64,000 nt of DNA. Origin: Planctomycetota bacterium (GTDB lineage Bacteria > Planctomycetota > UBA8742 > UBA2392). The notes under the pieces are model-generated. The model did not search any database. It saw nothing but the letters and a program-made list of their open reading frames with translations, and had not been told where the DNA came from. Of this stretch, positions 7,809 to 15,719 are shown one piece after another. Location of the stretch: contig JADLFN010000073.1 of assembly GCA_020845475.1 (NCBI GenBank), forward strand, positions 1-64,000, given 5' to 3'. A program made the position numbers and the translations under genes. Position 1 is the first letter of the stretch. Each line of letters opens with the position of its first letter.

Positions 7809-8903
7809 ATGAGGCACCTCACTTTCGCTACGCTCTGTGCAGCAATCGCCGTCACGCCCGTTCTCGCCCAGGAGAGTGACAGTGCGGCCAAGGCGGAAGC
7901 CAAAACCAAGGCCGCCGCCCAGATCAAACTGGCGGACAAAAACAGTGACGGCGTGCTCACAATCTCGGAATTGCGCACAGCGCGCTACGACCTGCGCAAA
8001 GCGCTCATAGCCGCGCGCGAGGACAAGGCCAAAACGAAGGAACTGAATGAGGGTGCGCGCGGCTTGCCGGAGTTCCAGGTGTTTTTGGCGGCGGATATAG
8101 ACAACGACATGAAACTGACGGCTGATGAATTGGCGAATCACAATCTCTCGGAATCGGACAACAAGCGCTGGCGCCTGTCAGACAACGACCTCGAACTGCT
8201 GGCCCAGGAGACAGGCCAAGACCGCTGGGAGTGGACGATTGCGCGCGACGCAAACGGCGACAACCATTTGTCAGGCGAGGAAGCGGGCCTGAAGTCCGAG
8301 AAGGACAAAAAAGAGTTCCGCGACGCCGACCTAGACAAGGACGGCCTGCTTTCCGGCTACGAGTTCCAGAAGTTCGGCATCGACCGCTTCAAGGAAAAGG
8401 CCAAGCCCAAGGTCGATAAAGCGCGCGCAGAGTTCAAAGACGCCGCCGGACCAGCAGATCCCTACGCGCTGTACAAGAAGAAGGGGCGCGCATGGATGCT
8501 CAAAACCACAACCACCATGGATGGCATGGATCCGATGGTTTCCTACATCAAATACGAAGTCACCGAAGTGACCGACGCGGCGGCCACATGCAAGATTTAC
8601 ATGTACGACAAGGACAAGAAGCCAATGCCCGGTATGGAGGAAGGAAACGAAATCAAGATTGAGTTCCGCATGCCGGAACCGCCCCCGGGAGATGCCGCGC
8701 CGCAGCCCGAAATGGAAGATGGCGGCACAATTACTGCGGCGGGGCGCGATTGGGCTACAACCAAAACGACAACGCAGGCAGGCGGAAGCGAAAGCACTTT
8801 CTGGATGGCCAAAGACCTTCCCGGGCTCATCATCAGAGTCGAGACCAAGAGCAAACAATACACTTCAACAATGACGCTCGAAGAATTCAGCGACGGCGAG
8901 TAG
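7809..8903 (+). CDS. Exported four-EF-hand protein with the unnamed C-terminal domain (array member 5)
   Basis: Protein of 364 residues, ATG at 7809 with GGAG upstream. The signal peptide is cleaved near PVLAQ (residue 20). EF-hand loops lie at residues 43-54 (DKNSDGVLTISE), 96-107 (DIDNDMKLTADE), 147-158 (DANGDNHLSGEE) and 174-185 (DLDKDGLLSGYE). The C-terminal domain (about 215-364) starts LYKKKGRAWMLKT and is closest to member 3; both share MDGMDPMVSY/MQGMDDMVSY-like and DKDKKPMPGM/DKDKNPMMGM-like segments. Unlike the other copies, the AGxFxC position reads AGRDWA, so the conserved Cys is missing. Function is unknown; calcium binding is inferred from the loops. Confidence 0.9.
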   Translation: MRHLTFATLCAAIAVTPVLAQESDSAAKAEAKTKAAAQIKLADKNSDGVLTISELRTARYDLRKALIAAREDKAKTKELNEGARGLPEFQVFLAADIDNDMKLTADELANHNLSESDNKRWRLSDNDLELLAQETGQDRWEWTIARDANGDNHLSGEEAGLKSEKDKKEFRDADLDKDGLLSGYEFQKFGIDRFKEKAKPKVDKARAEFKDAAGPADPYALYKKKGRAWMLKTTTTMDGMDPMVSYIKYEVTEVTDAAATCKIYMYDKDKKPMPGMEEGNEIKIEFRMPEPPPGDAAPQPEMEDGGTITAAGRDWATTKTTTQAGGSESTFWMAKDLPGLIIRVETKSKQYTSTMTLEEFSDGE

Positions 8904-8922
8904 CCGGCGCTTGGGCAAACAA

Positions 8923-8946
8923 CGGGCCGGCATCGCCGGCCCGTTT
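8923..8946 (+). terminator. Probable terminator after array member 5
   Basis: 9-bp perfect stem CGGGCCGGC/GCCGGCCCG with a 3-base loop and a short T run (TTTGCG). The T tract is weak but position and stem match those after members 3 and 4. Confidence 0.6.
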
Positions 8947-9075
8947 GCGTCCGGTAAACTCAACTTCGATTTTTTTCGCAAGTCCTTCAGCCCTGCTTGC
9001 CGAACCATGACTACTGCGGGATTCCGCCACGCATAGCGCGGCTGGAAATCCCGCCAACGATCATGGGAGGTTCGC

Positions 9076-9819
9076 ATGCTGACCAAAGGAAGAGTTTCGC
9101 TGATCATTGCCGCGGGCGGCCTGCTGCTCGTCGGCTTGCTTGCAGCCGCGCTGTTTGCGCCCTCGGGCGAAGAGACGGAGAAAACGCCCGTTTCAAAGAA
9201 AAACGAAAAACCGATGAAGATGGAGGTCGTCAACCCGCCCAAATCGCTACCGGCGCAAATGGGCGCGCCAACCCTGACGCCTTCCTCGGAGCCGGCGAAG
9301 CCAATCGATCAACCCAAGGCCGAGCAGCCGAAGGAAACCAAGCCGGCAATCATTGAGTACAAGGTCCAGTCCGGCGACATGCTCGCCAAGATTGCCAAGA
9401 AGTATGGCTGCAAGGTTGAGGACATCTACAAGCTCAACGAAGGCCTCAACGCCCAGACCGCCAACAAGATCCGCGTGGGCCAGGTCATCCGTGTGCCCAA
9501 CGGGCCCGGCGCTGTGGTTGAAACCACCGCACCGGAAAAGGCCGAGGCAAAGGGCTTTGCACGCCGTGTGGTAAAGGCCGAAGCCGGGGACACCGCGTTC
9601 TCGCTCGCCATTGAATACTACGGCGCCCGCGCGCTCTTCCGCCTGATCATGGAAGCCAACCCGGATCTGCCCTGGAGTGATCGTCTCAAGGGCGGTGAAG
9701 AAGTGGTTCTGCCGCAATGGGGTGAGGTCGAAGCCGCGCCTGAACCCGCCAAAGGAACAAGCACCGAAAAGCCGAAGGAAACCGTGGAACGCGACGGCCT
9801 GATTCCGGCCCGCCGCTAA
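9076..9819 (+). CDS. Membrane-anchored LysM-domain protein
   Basis: 247 residues with an N-terminal membrane anchor (about 7-29, GLLLVGLLAAALFA) and a Pro/Lys-rich spacer. A clear LysM domain follows at about 93-140 (YKVQSGDMLAKIAKKYG, then LNEGLNAQ...IRVGQVIRVP). A second, more divergent LysM-like region at about 160-215 (VKAEAGDTAFSLAIEYYG...EEVVLPQWGE) resembles the LysM module seen with tail/peptidoglycan proteins. LysM binds N-acetylglucosamine polymers, so periplasmic peptidoglycan attachment is likely. ATG at 9076 has GGGAGG upstream. No catalytic domain is present. It is transcribed alone and converges with hpnA. Confidence 0.85.
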   Translation: MLTKGRVSLIIAAGGLLLVGLLAAALFAPSGEETEKTPVSKKNEKPMKMEVVNPPKSLPAQMGAPTLTPSSEPAKPIDQPKAEQPKETKPAIIEYKVQSGDMLAKIAKKYGCKVEDIYKLNEGLNAQTANKIRVGQVIRVPNGPGAVVETTAPEKAEAKGFARRVVKAEAGDTAFSLAIEYYGARALFRLIMEANPDLPWSDRLKGGEEVVLPQWGEVEAAPEPAKGTSTEKPKETVERDGLIPARR

Positions 9820-9835
9820 TGAGCTGTCAGCAATC

Positions 9836-9882
9836 AGTGGTCAGTTTCGGGAGTTCTGCCCGGAACTGGCCACTTTTCCTTT
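9836..9882. terminator. Long hairpin between convergent genes
   Basis: Arms of about 16 bases (AGTGGTCAGTTTCGGG pairing with CCCGGAACTGGCCACT, with two mismatched or wobble positions) sit between the LysM gene and the end of hpnA, with T-rich sequence on one side. It probably acts as a bidirectional terminator and may itself be a dispersed repeat. Confidence 0.55.
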
Positions 9883-9887
9883 AACAT

Positions 9888-10931
9888 CTACGGCTCATGC
9901 TCCTGCCGCCAACTGCCAAGTTCTTTCGGCGGCTCTTCCGCATAGCCGTGTTCGACAAACCATGCCGCCGCGCGGCGCAGGGCCTCGATGGCTGGGCGCG
10001 TCTTCAGGCCAAGCTCGGCTACGGCGCGGGCGTTGCTGTAGAACATGGGTTTGAGGGCCATGCGCACGCCTGCCAAGGGCACTTTGGGTGGGGTGCCCAG
10101 CAACTTGGCCTTTATCTCGCTCGCAAAAGAGGCCGTCAGCGCGACCCACTTGGGCACTTTGAATTTGGGCGCGGGCAGGCCGGTGATCTCGGCCAGTCTT
10201 TCGAAAATCTCGAGGATGCTCAGGTTCTCGTGCGCCAGGATATAGCGCTCGCCCACTTTGCCCTTTTGCGCCGCAAGGATGTGGCCGCGCGCGCAGTCAT
10301 GCACGTCGATCACGTTCAGGCCTGTTTCCATGTAGCCGGGCATCTTGCGCAGCAGGAAATCGAGCACGACGCGGCCCGTGGGCGTGGGCTTGACGTCAAA
10401 GGGTCCCATGGGCGCGCTGGGGTTGACGATGACCACGGGCGCGCCTTCCTTGGCCAGTTTGCGTGCGCGTTCTTCGCCCAGGAATTTGCTGCGGGCGTAG
10501 TGTACCGAGAGGTCTTCGAGTTTGGGGTGGTCGCGCTCGTCGGCCTGTCGCTTTTCTCTGGGCTGGGCGACGGTGACGACGCTGGAGCAGTGCACGATGC
10601 GCTCGCAGCCCGCCATCGCGGCTGTTTTCAGCACCAGTTCCGCGCCGGTTTCGTTGGCCTCGTACATGGCCTTGATCTCGCTGGCGCCGCGCAGCCACAG
10701 CGTGTTCATGCCGGCAACGTGGAAGCAGACATCGCAGCCCACAAGGCCGCGCGCCAGCGCGCGCGGGTCGTTGACGTCGCCTGTGATGACTTCGACGCTC
10801 AGACCTTTAATGGCGGCGTGGTCAGCGTTGGCGCGCATCAGCACGCGCACCTCAACGCCATCGGCCAGAAGCTCTCGAACCACGGCCGAGCCAATGAAGC
10901 CGCTCGCGCCCGTGACAAATGCCTTTTTCAC
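9888..10931 (-). CDS. hpnA: HpnA-like hopanoid-associated NAD-dependent sugar epimerase
   Basis: Short-chain dehydrogenase/epimerase of 347 residues. The Rossmann motif VTGASGFIGSAV is at the N-terminus, the active-site HYARSKFLGE (Tyr-x3-Lys) is in the middle, and the VNPSAPMGPFDVKPTPTG stretch is characteristic of HpnA. In other bacteria HpnA is tied to making or attaching the sugar-derived side chain of bacteriohopanepolyols; the exact reaction is not settled. Start is GTG at 10931, without a strong ribosome site. It is divergent, 80 bases apart, from an HpnN-like transporter, which supports a hopanoid or related lipid role. The squalene-hopene cyclase is not in this window. Confidence 0.85.
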   Translation of the reverse strand: MKKAFVTGASGFIGSAVVRELLADGVEVRVLMRANADHAAIKGLSVEVITGDVNDPRALARGLVGCDVCFHVAGMNTLWLRGASEIKAMYEANETGAELVLKTAAMAGCERIVHCSSVVTVAQPREKRQADERDHPKLEDLSVHYARSKFLGEERARKLAKEGAPVVIVNPSAPMGPFDVKPTPTGRVVLDFLLRKMPGYMETGLNVIDVHDCARGHILAAQKGKVGERYILAHENLSILEIFERLAEITGLPAPKFKVPKWVALTASFASEIKAKLLGTPPKVPLAGVRMALKPMFYSNARAVAELGLKTRPAIEALRRAAAWFVEHGYAEEPPKELGSWRQEHEP

Positions 10932-11011
10932 GAGCGCAAGCGTAGCGCGGTGGTTTCGCTGCGCAATTGGCGGAGCACTGGTAAGATGGAAGATGGAAAC
11001 GGGACGCGATT

Positions 11012-13801
11012 GTGGGATTCGACTCCGCCGCAGAAAACGAACCGAAGCAGCGCAGCTGGCGCGACGCCTTTGCGGAGTCGATGTCGGCGTTCATCTGCCG
11101 ATTCGCCATCTGGATCGTGCTGGCCTCGGTGCTGCTGGCGGTTGGCTCAGCGCTGCTGGCGTGGAAACAGCTTGGGTTTATCACCGACCGCAACGCGCTG
11201 GTCGATCCGGACGCCGATTTCAACAAGCGGTTCCTGCGCTTCAACAAAGCCTTTGGCGACCAGGAATACATGCTGGTCGTGATCACGCCCGCGCCGGGGC
11301 CTATTGGCAACCCGGAGTTCAACCCGCCACTGCCCGATGAATCACTGCGCGCCGAAATGAAGGCCGCCGCGCAGGACATTGCGCTGCGCCTGCGCGCCCA
11401 GCCCGCGCACTTTCCGAAAGTGATTGAGCGCGTGGACCCGGAGTCCTTCGGCGGCACGCGCATGCTTTACATGCCCACGAAAGACCTCGAGGTCGTCGCC
11501 AAGCAGGTGGGCGAGGGCAAGGCCATGCTCAATGGCGTGGCCGCAGACCCGTCGTTTCCGGGCCTGCTGCGCGGCATGAAAGCGGGCATCGACGAGGGCA
11601 CGGCTTCCGATTACGACGAAACCAGGATCGCCCAGGGTGGCGCGCAGATGGCGGCCTTGCTGAAAACCATCCGCGGCGCGGCTGCGGGCGAAAAAGTGCC
11701 TGACCTGTTCGCGTTCGAAAGCAGCGATCCCACGCTGGACAAAGACGGCTACTTCTTTTCGTGGGGCGGGCGCATGCTGTTTCTGGTGGTGCTGCCGCAC
11801 AAAGACCACGAGGCGCTCGACCAGATCAAGGAGCCGCTGGCGGCGGCGCGCAAGATCACGGGAGAAGTGGGGGAGAAGCACCCGAAGCTCACAATCGGCC
11901 TGACCGGCCGGCCCGCGATTTACTCCGATGAAATGGCCTCAACCGATCGCGACATGCTGCGCGCGACGATTCTTTCGCTCGTGGCGGTCACGCTCATGTT
12001 CGCGGCGTGGTTTCGCGGGCTGATTAAGCCTCTTTACGCCATGCTCACGCTGGGGCTGGCGCTGGTCTGGACGCTGGGCGCCACGACGCTTGTGATTGGC
12101 CATCTCAATATTTTCTCGATGGTGTTCATGCCCGTGCTCGTGGGCCTGGGCATCGACTACGGCATCCAGAAGTTGAACAACTACCAGATGGGCATGAGGC
12201 GCGGCTTGAGCGTGCGCGATGCGCTGACGGACACTTACTCTGAAATCGGCATCGGAACAATTACGTGCGCGGTCACCGCAGCGGCGGCGCTGGGCACGGC
12301 GGCGCTGACCGGGTTCATGGGCCTGGCGGAACTCGGCATCATTTCAGCTATGGGCATCATGCTTTGCCTGTTTGCGATGATGTTCGTGCTGCCCGCCATG
12401 CTCACGCTGCACGACCGCAAGCGTCTCAACGAAGGCAACAAGATTCTGATCGCCGCTATGGCCGAGCGCAAAGCGCTCGAGCTTGAGCACCCCAAAGTGC
12501 ACCAAATCGGCGCGCTTTCGCGCGGCCTGGCGTGGCTGGGCGTGCTGCTCACGCTGGCGGGTCTGGTTACGTTTGGCGTGCAAACCGGGCGTGGCTGGTC
12601 GCCGTTCAATTACAACCTGCTGGAGATCAATGACCCTACCAGCGACGCCGTGGGGTGGGAGAAACTGCTCGTCGATCACGACCAGCGCTCAAGCTATGCG
12701 GTGTGCCTGCGCGAGAAACCGCAGGAAATCGAGGCTTTGAGCAAACGCTTTGAGCCGCTGGTGCGCGAGGGCGTGATCCGCGACATGGAGTCGATGTGGC
12801 CGGCCCAGGAAGCCGAGAATCGAAAGTGGCTGGCGGAACTCAACACCGCGCTTCCTCTGAGTTTCGCGGAGCGCCCCAAAGAGCCAAGCACGCCCAAAAA
12901 CCTCGGCAAAGCCGCGCGCGAGTTGCAGGCCGCGCTGCTGGATCTATGCACACGCTCCAAGACGCTGGAAAACGCCTTTGCGCCGGCCGCCGATGAAGCG
13001 GGCTCTATTGCGGCAATGTGCCGCGAAAACCCCAAGCTTGTGGAACAGGGGCTGGCGACGACGGAGGGCCCGTTCTTTGCGGCCATGCGCCACGCGCTGG
13101 TCAACCTCAAGCGCGACGCCAACGCGCCGGCGATCACGGAAGAATCGCTGCCCGAGGCCATTCGCGGCCGCTATGTGGGGCACGTGGACGGCAAAAAGCT
13201 GTACGCGCTGTACCTTTACCCGGCCAAGGACATCTGGATTCACGAAAACGCCGTCGCCTTCAACGAGCGCGTTGTGGCCATTGACCCGGAAATCACGGGC
13301 GTGACGATCCAGGTGCAATACTCGGCCGACATCATCGTCAACGGTTTCATCAAGAGCGTGATCTATGCGGCGCTGGCCATTGTGATCCTGCTCTTCCTCG
13401 ATTTCCGCAGGCCGCTGGCCACGATGATTGCGCTGATTCCATTGTTCGGCGGGCTGGCGATTTTGGGCGGCCTGATGGCGATCTTCAATTGGCAGTTCAA
13501 CTTCGCCAATTTCTTTGCAGTCTCGATTCTTATCGGTACGGCCATTGATGCCGGTGTTTATCTCGTGCACAGCCAGCGCGCCGATGATCCGGTGCGCGTG
13601 TTGAAACAGACGCGCGGCGCGTGCGTGGTGTGCAGCATGACGACCGTGCTGGGCTTTGGCGCCTTGATGATCGCCAGCCACAACGGCGTGTTTTCGCTGG
13701 GCCTGCTGCTTTCAGTGGGCATGACGGGCGCCGTCTTTGTCGCGTTTTACGTGGTGCCGGTGGTGCTGGCGTGGTTCAACGCGCGCGGCACACGCGTGTA
13801 G
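11012..13801 (+). CDS. hpnN: HpnN-like RND/MMPL lipid transporter
   Basis: Inner-membrane RND-superfamily protein of 929 residues. One N-terminal helix (about 32-52) precedes a large extracytoplasmic domain. Five to six helices follow at about 315-470, with the motif VGLGIDYGIQ near residue 380. A further helix leads to a second extracytoplasmic domain, then helices at about 775-925 with GTAIDAGVYLVH near 843. The paired Asp motifs are the proton-relay positions of MMPL proteins. The N-terminal part (ITDRNALVDPDADF, ADPSFPGLLRGM) matches the HpnN type known to move hopanoids to the outer membrane. GTG at 11012 is the first start; an ATG at 11081 would remove 23 residues. The stop codon lies inside a dispersed palindrome. 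Confidence 0.8.
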   Translation: MGFDSAAENEPKQRSWRDAFAESMSAFICRFAIWIVLASVLLAVGSALLAWKQLGFITDRNALVDPDADFNKRFLRFNKAFGDQEYMLVVITPAPGPIGNPEFNPPLPDESLRAEMKAAAQDIALRLRAQPAHFPKVIERVDPESFGGTRMLYMPTKDLEVVAKQVGEGKAMLNGVAADPSFPGLLRGMKAGIDEGTASDYDETRIAQGGAQMAALLKTIRGAAAGEKVPDLFAFESSDPTLDKDGYFFSWGGRMLFLVVLPHKDHEALDQIKEPLAAARKITGEVGEKHPKLTIGLTGRPAIYSDEMASTDRDMLRATILSLVAVTLMFAAWFRGLIKPLYAMLTLGLALVWTLGATTLVIGHLNIFSMVFMPVLVGLGIDYGIQKLNNYQMGMRRGLSVRDALTDTYSEIGIGTITCAVTAAAALGTAALTGFMGLAELGIISAMGIMLCLFAMMFVLPAMLTLHDRKRLNEGNKILIAAMAERKALELEHPKVHQIGALSRGLAWLGVLLTLAGLVTFGVQTGRGWSPFNYNLLEINDPTSDAVGWEKLLVDHDQRSSYAVCLREKPQEIEALSKRFEPLVREGVIRDMESMWPAQEAENRKWLAELNTALPLSFAERPKEPSTPKNLGKAARELQAALLDLCTRSKTLENAFAPAADEAGSIAAMCRENPKLVEQGLATTEGPFFAAMRHALVNLKRDANAPAITEESLPEAIRGRYVGHVDGKKLYALYLYPAKDIWIHENAVAFNERVVAIDPEITGVTIQVQYSADIIVNGFIKSVIYAALAIVILLFLDFRRPLATMIALIPLFGGLAILGGLMAIFNWQFNFANFFAVSILIGTAIDAGVYLVHSQRADDPVRVLKQTRGACVVCSMTTVLGFGALMIASHNGVFSLGLLLSVGMTGAVFVAFYVVPVVLAWFNARGTRV

Positions 13802-13825
13802 GGGCGACATATATGTCGCCCCTAC
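13798..13825. repeat. Dispersed palindrome, copy 1
   Basis: Perfect 28-base palindrome with arm GTAGGGGCGACAT and AT centre. It overlaps the stop codon of the HpnN-like gene and is followed by GATTCACGGTTAC, nearly the same right flank as copy 4 at 60431. Confidence 0.9.
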
Positions 13826-13909
13826 GATTCACGGTTACGGACGCGACTGCCCGAATTCTGGCGGATGAGTTTGTGCGAATGTCGCGTTAGAATTGTGACG
13901 GAGGACGAC

Positions 13910-14764
13910 ATGAAGACTTTCTCGCGTCTGGCGATTGTGCTTGCTGCCTTGGTGCTAGGCTTTTCCATCGGCAAGGCCGAGGACAAGATCAAGGAATTCG
14001 GCGTCACGGTCTACAAGATGGGCGAAGAGCGCGCGACCGACAAAGACGCCGGCGGCAGCTTCGACAAGCTGCTGGCCTATCTCGAGAAGAAAATCGAGGG
14101 CGCCAAGTTTCCCCGGCGCGGCATCCGCAACAACGCCGACGAAGCCAAGAAGCTGATGGAGGATTCAAAGAAGCCGACGGCGCTGGGCATCGTTTCGCCC
14201 AACTTCTATTTCCGCCACAAAGATGCGCTGAAGCTGACAGTGATTGCCGAGGCCCAGCGCAAGGGCCTCAACGGCGAGCAGTACGTGCTGATCGGCGCAA
14301 GCAAGGCCGAGAAGTATCCCGAGGGCAAAAAGGTAGCCACGAACCTCGACGATGCCGACTGGCTTAACAAGGTAGTCATGCCAACACCCGAGGGCGCCAA
14401 GCCGATTCAATGGGTGAACAAGGCCAACATCTTCGACGCGCTCTTCTCGATCCTCGACGAAGAGGACGACGCATGCGACTTCGTGCTCGTCGATCGCGTT
14501 ACGCTCGAAGCCGTTGAGAAAGATCGCGCGCTCAAAGCGATGCCGCGCGGCCTCAAGAGCGACATGCTGCCACAGGACCTCGTGGTCGAAGTCGATGGCC
14601 GGCTGGGCGACAAGCGCGAGGCGATTCAGAAGGCGCTCAAGGGCCTCGATGGCGACGACGAAGGCAAGAAGGCAGGTGAAGCGATTCAGGTGCCAAAGTT
14701 CATGGACGCCGACGAAGCCCGTCTCAAGGCAGCGGGTGAGAAATTCAGCAAGGGGGCCAAGTGA
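13910..14764 (+). CDS. Exported periplasmic-binding-protein-like protein (PhnD/TRAP-type fold suspected)
   Basis: 284 residues, ATG at 13910 with GGAGG upstream, signal peptide cleaved near GKAED. Features such as FGVTVYKMGEE, LGIVSPNFYFRH, LTVIAEAQRKG, a FDALFSILDEEDDACDFVLVD region and a VDGRLGD segment resemble a periplasmic phosphonate/TRAP-type substrate-binding protein. In those proteins a small ligand sits between two lobes. The ligand cannot be read from the sequence. It overlaps the next gene by 4 bases (GTGA), so the two are translationally coupled. The partner is TatT-like, and in Treponema a TatT protein pairs with a TRAP binding protein. No permease gene is adjacent. Confidence 0.6.
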   Translation: MKTFSRLAIVLAALVLGFSIGKAEDKIKEFGVTVYKMGEERATDKDAGGSFDKLLAYLEKKIEGAKFPRRGIRNNADEAKKLMEDSKKPTALGIVSPNFYFRHKDALKLTVIAEAQRKGLNGEQYVLIGASKAEKYPEGKKVATNLDDADWLNKVVMPTPEGAKPIQWVNKANIFDALFSILDEEDDACDFVLVDRVTLEAVEKDRALKAMPRGLKSDMLPQDLVVEVDGRLGDKREAIQKALKGLDGDDEGKKAGEAIQVPKFMDADEARLKAAGEKFSKGAK

Positions 14765-15669
14765 CCACGGCCGTCGCCGACATTGGGCTTCACCCCTTTC
14801 AGCTCATTCGCAAGCGTCGCTTCTGGGCTTCGGTGAGCATGGCCGCGCTGGTGGCGATGCTCGGTCTGGTGATGGCCGTATGCAGCTCGTGTCAGAGCGT
14901 GCCCGACGATGTGGTGGAGAATCGCACTCCAGATAGCGACGACGAACGGCAACAGTTCGCGCGCATCGTCAAAGAAGCAGACGAACTCTACGCCGCCCAG
15001 CCACGCAATGAGAAGCGCGTGCGTCTAAGCGTCCAGAAGTACGCCGAGGCCGTGCGCATCAGCAGTGTCGATCACGACATGCTGTGGAAAGGCGCGCGGG
15101 CCAACTGCTGGCTTGCGCAATATCTGCCGGACAAAGCGGAACGCGCCGTGTTTGCGAAGACCGGCATTTCCTACTCGCAGACGCTGCTCAAACTCAAAAG
15201 CGACTCGACGGAAGGCCTGTTCTACCTCGCCGTGCTGAGCGGATTGTTGGCCGATGCCGACCGCAGCTACGGGCTATCTGCAGTAAACCTGATGGATGAA
15301 AGCCTGCGCAAGATCATCGACAGCGGCAAAGACTTTGAGCATGGCGGCGCGCACCGCGTGCTGGGAACACTCTTGAGCGACCCGGAACTGCCCGGCCCGC
15401 CCACCAGCATCGGCTCGTTGCGCAACGGCAAGAAGGAACTCGAAGCTGCCGTCGAGAAAGCGCCCGATTGGCCCGAGAACCATCTCTATCTAGCCAAGGC
15501 GGAATTCCTTTGGGCCGCTGAACGCAACAAACCCGCCATTGCCCAGCAGGCGCGCGACCGTTTGAACAAATACCTGCTCGGCTCCGAAGCCAAGGCGCCT
15601 GCCGGCTACGAGTTTGAGTTCGGGCAGTGGCAGAAGAAGGCGCGCGAGTTTCTTAACGCTAATCCGTAG
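14761..15669 (+). CDS. TatT-like TPR protein (TRAP transporter-associated)
   Basis: 302 residues, GTG start overlapping the upstream stop. A hydrophobic segment at about 22-42 ends MAVCSSCQS, an imperfect lipobox, so it may be a lipoprotein or simply anchored. The rest is alpha-helical. The segment KDFEHGGAHRVLGTLLSDPE, followed by AVEKAPDWPENHLYLAKAEF, matches the TatT family. That family has hidden TPR helices and is known from treponemes as a trimeric periplasmic lipoprotein partnering a TRAP binding protein. The tight overlap with a binding-protein-like gene supports the assignment. Cargo is unknown. Confidence 0.7.
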   Translation: MTTAVADIGLHPFQLIRKRRFWASVSMAALVAMLGLVMAVCSSCQSVPDDVVENRTPDSDDERQQFARIVKEADELYAAQPRNEKRVRLSVQKYAEAVRISSVDHDMLWKGARANCWLAQYLPDKAERAVFAKTGISYSQTLLKLKSDSTEGLFYLAVLSGLLADADRSYGLSAVNLMDESLRKIIDSGKDFEHGGAHRVLGTLLSDPELPGPPTSIGSLRNGKKELEAAVEKAPDWPENHLYLAKAEFLWAAERNKPAIAQQARDRLNKYLLGSEAKAPAGYEFEFGQWQKKAREFLNANP

Positions 15670-15687
15670 GCGAGTAGAGTTGCATCG

Positions 15688-15719
15688 CTGTAGGGGCGAC
15701 ATATATGTCGCCCCTACAG
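15688..15719. repeat. Dispersed palindrome, copy 2
   Basis: Perfect 32-base palindrome, arm CTGTAGGGGCGACATA. It lies between convergent genes and contains the stop codon of the DUF1513 gene (15714-15716). It may act as a terminator, although there is no T run. Confidence 0.9.

Noticed and set aside
8904-9075. Small gene between array member 5 and the LysM gene
   Set aside because: Only a terminator-like hairpin and leader sequence are seen; short frames here lack ribosome sites.
9897-11282. 461-residue plus-strand frame opposite hpnA
   Set aside because: Antisense to a clear epimerase; its composition (Ala, His, Gln and Val rich) is that of a high-GC shadow frame, and no family motif is visible.
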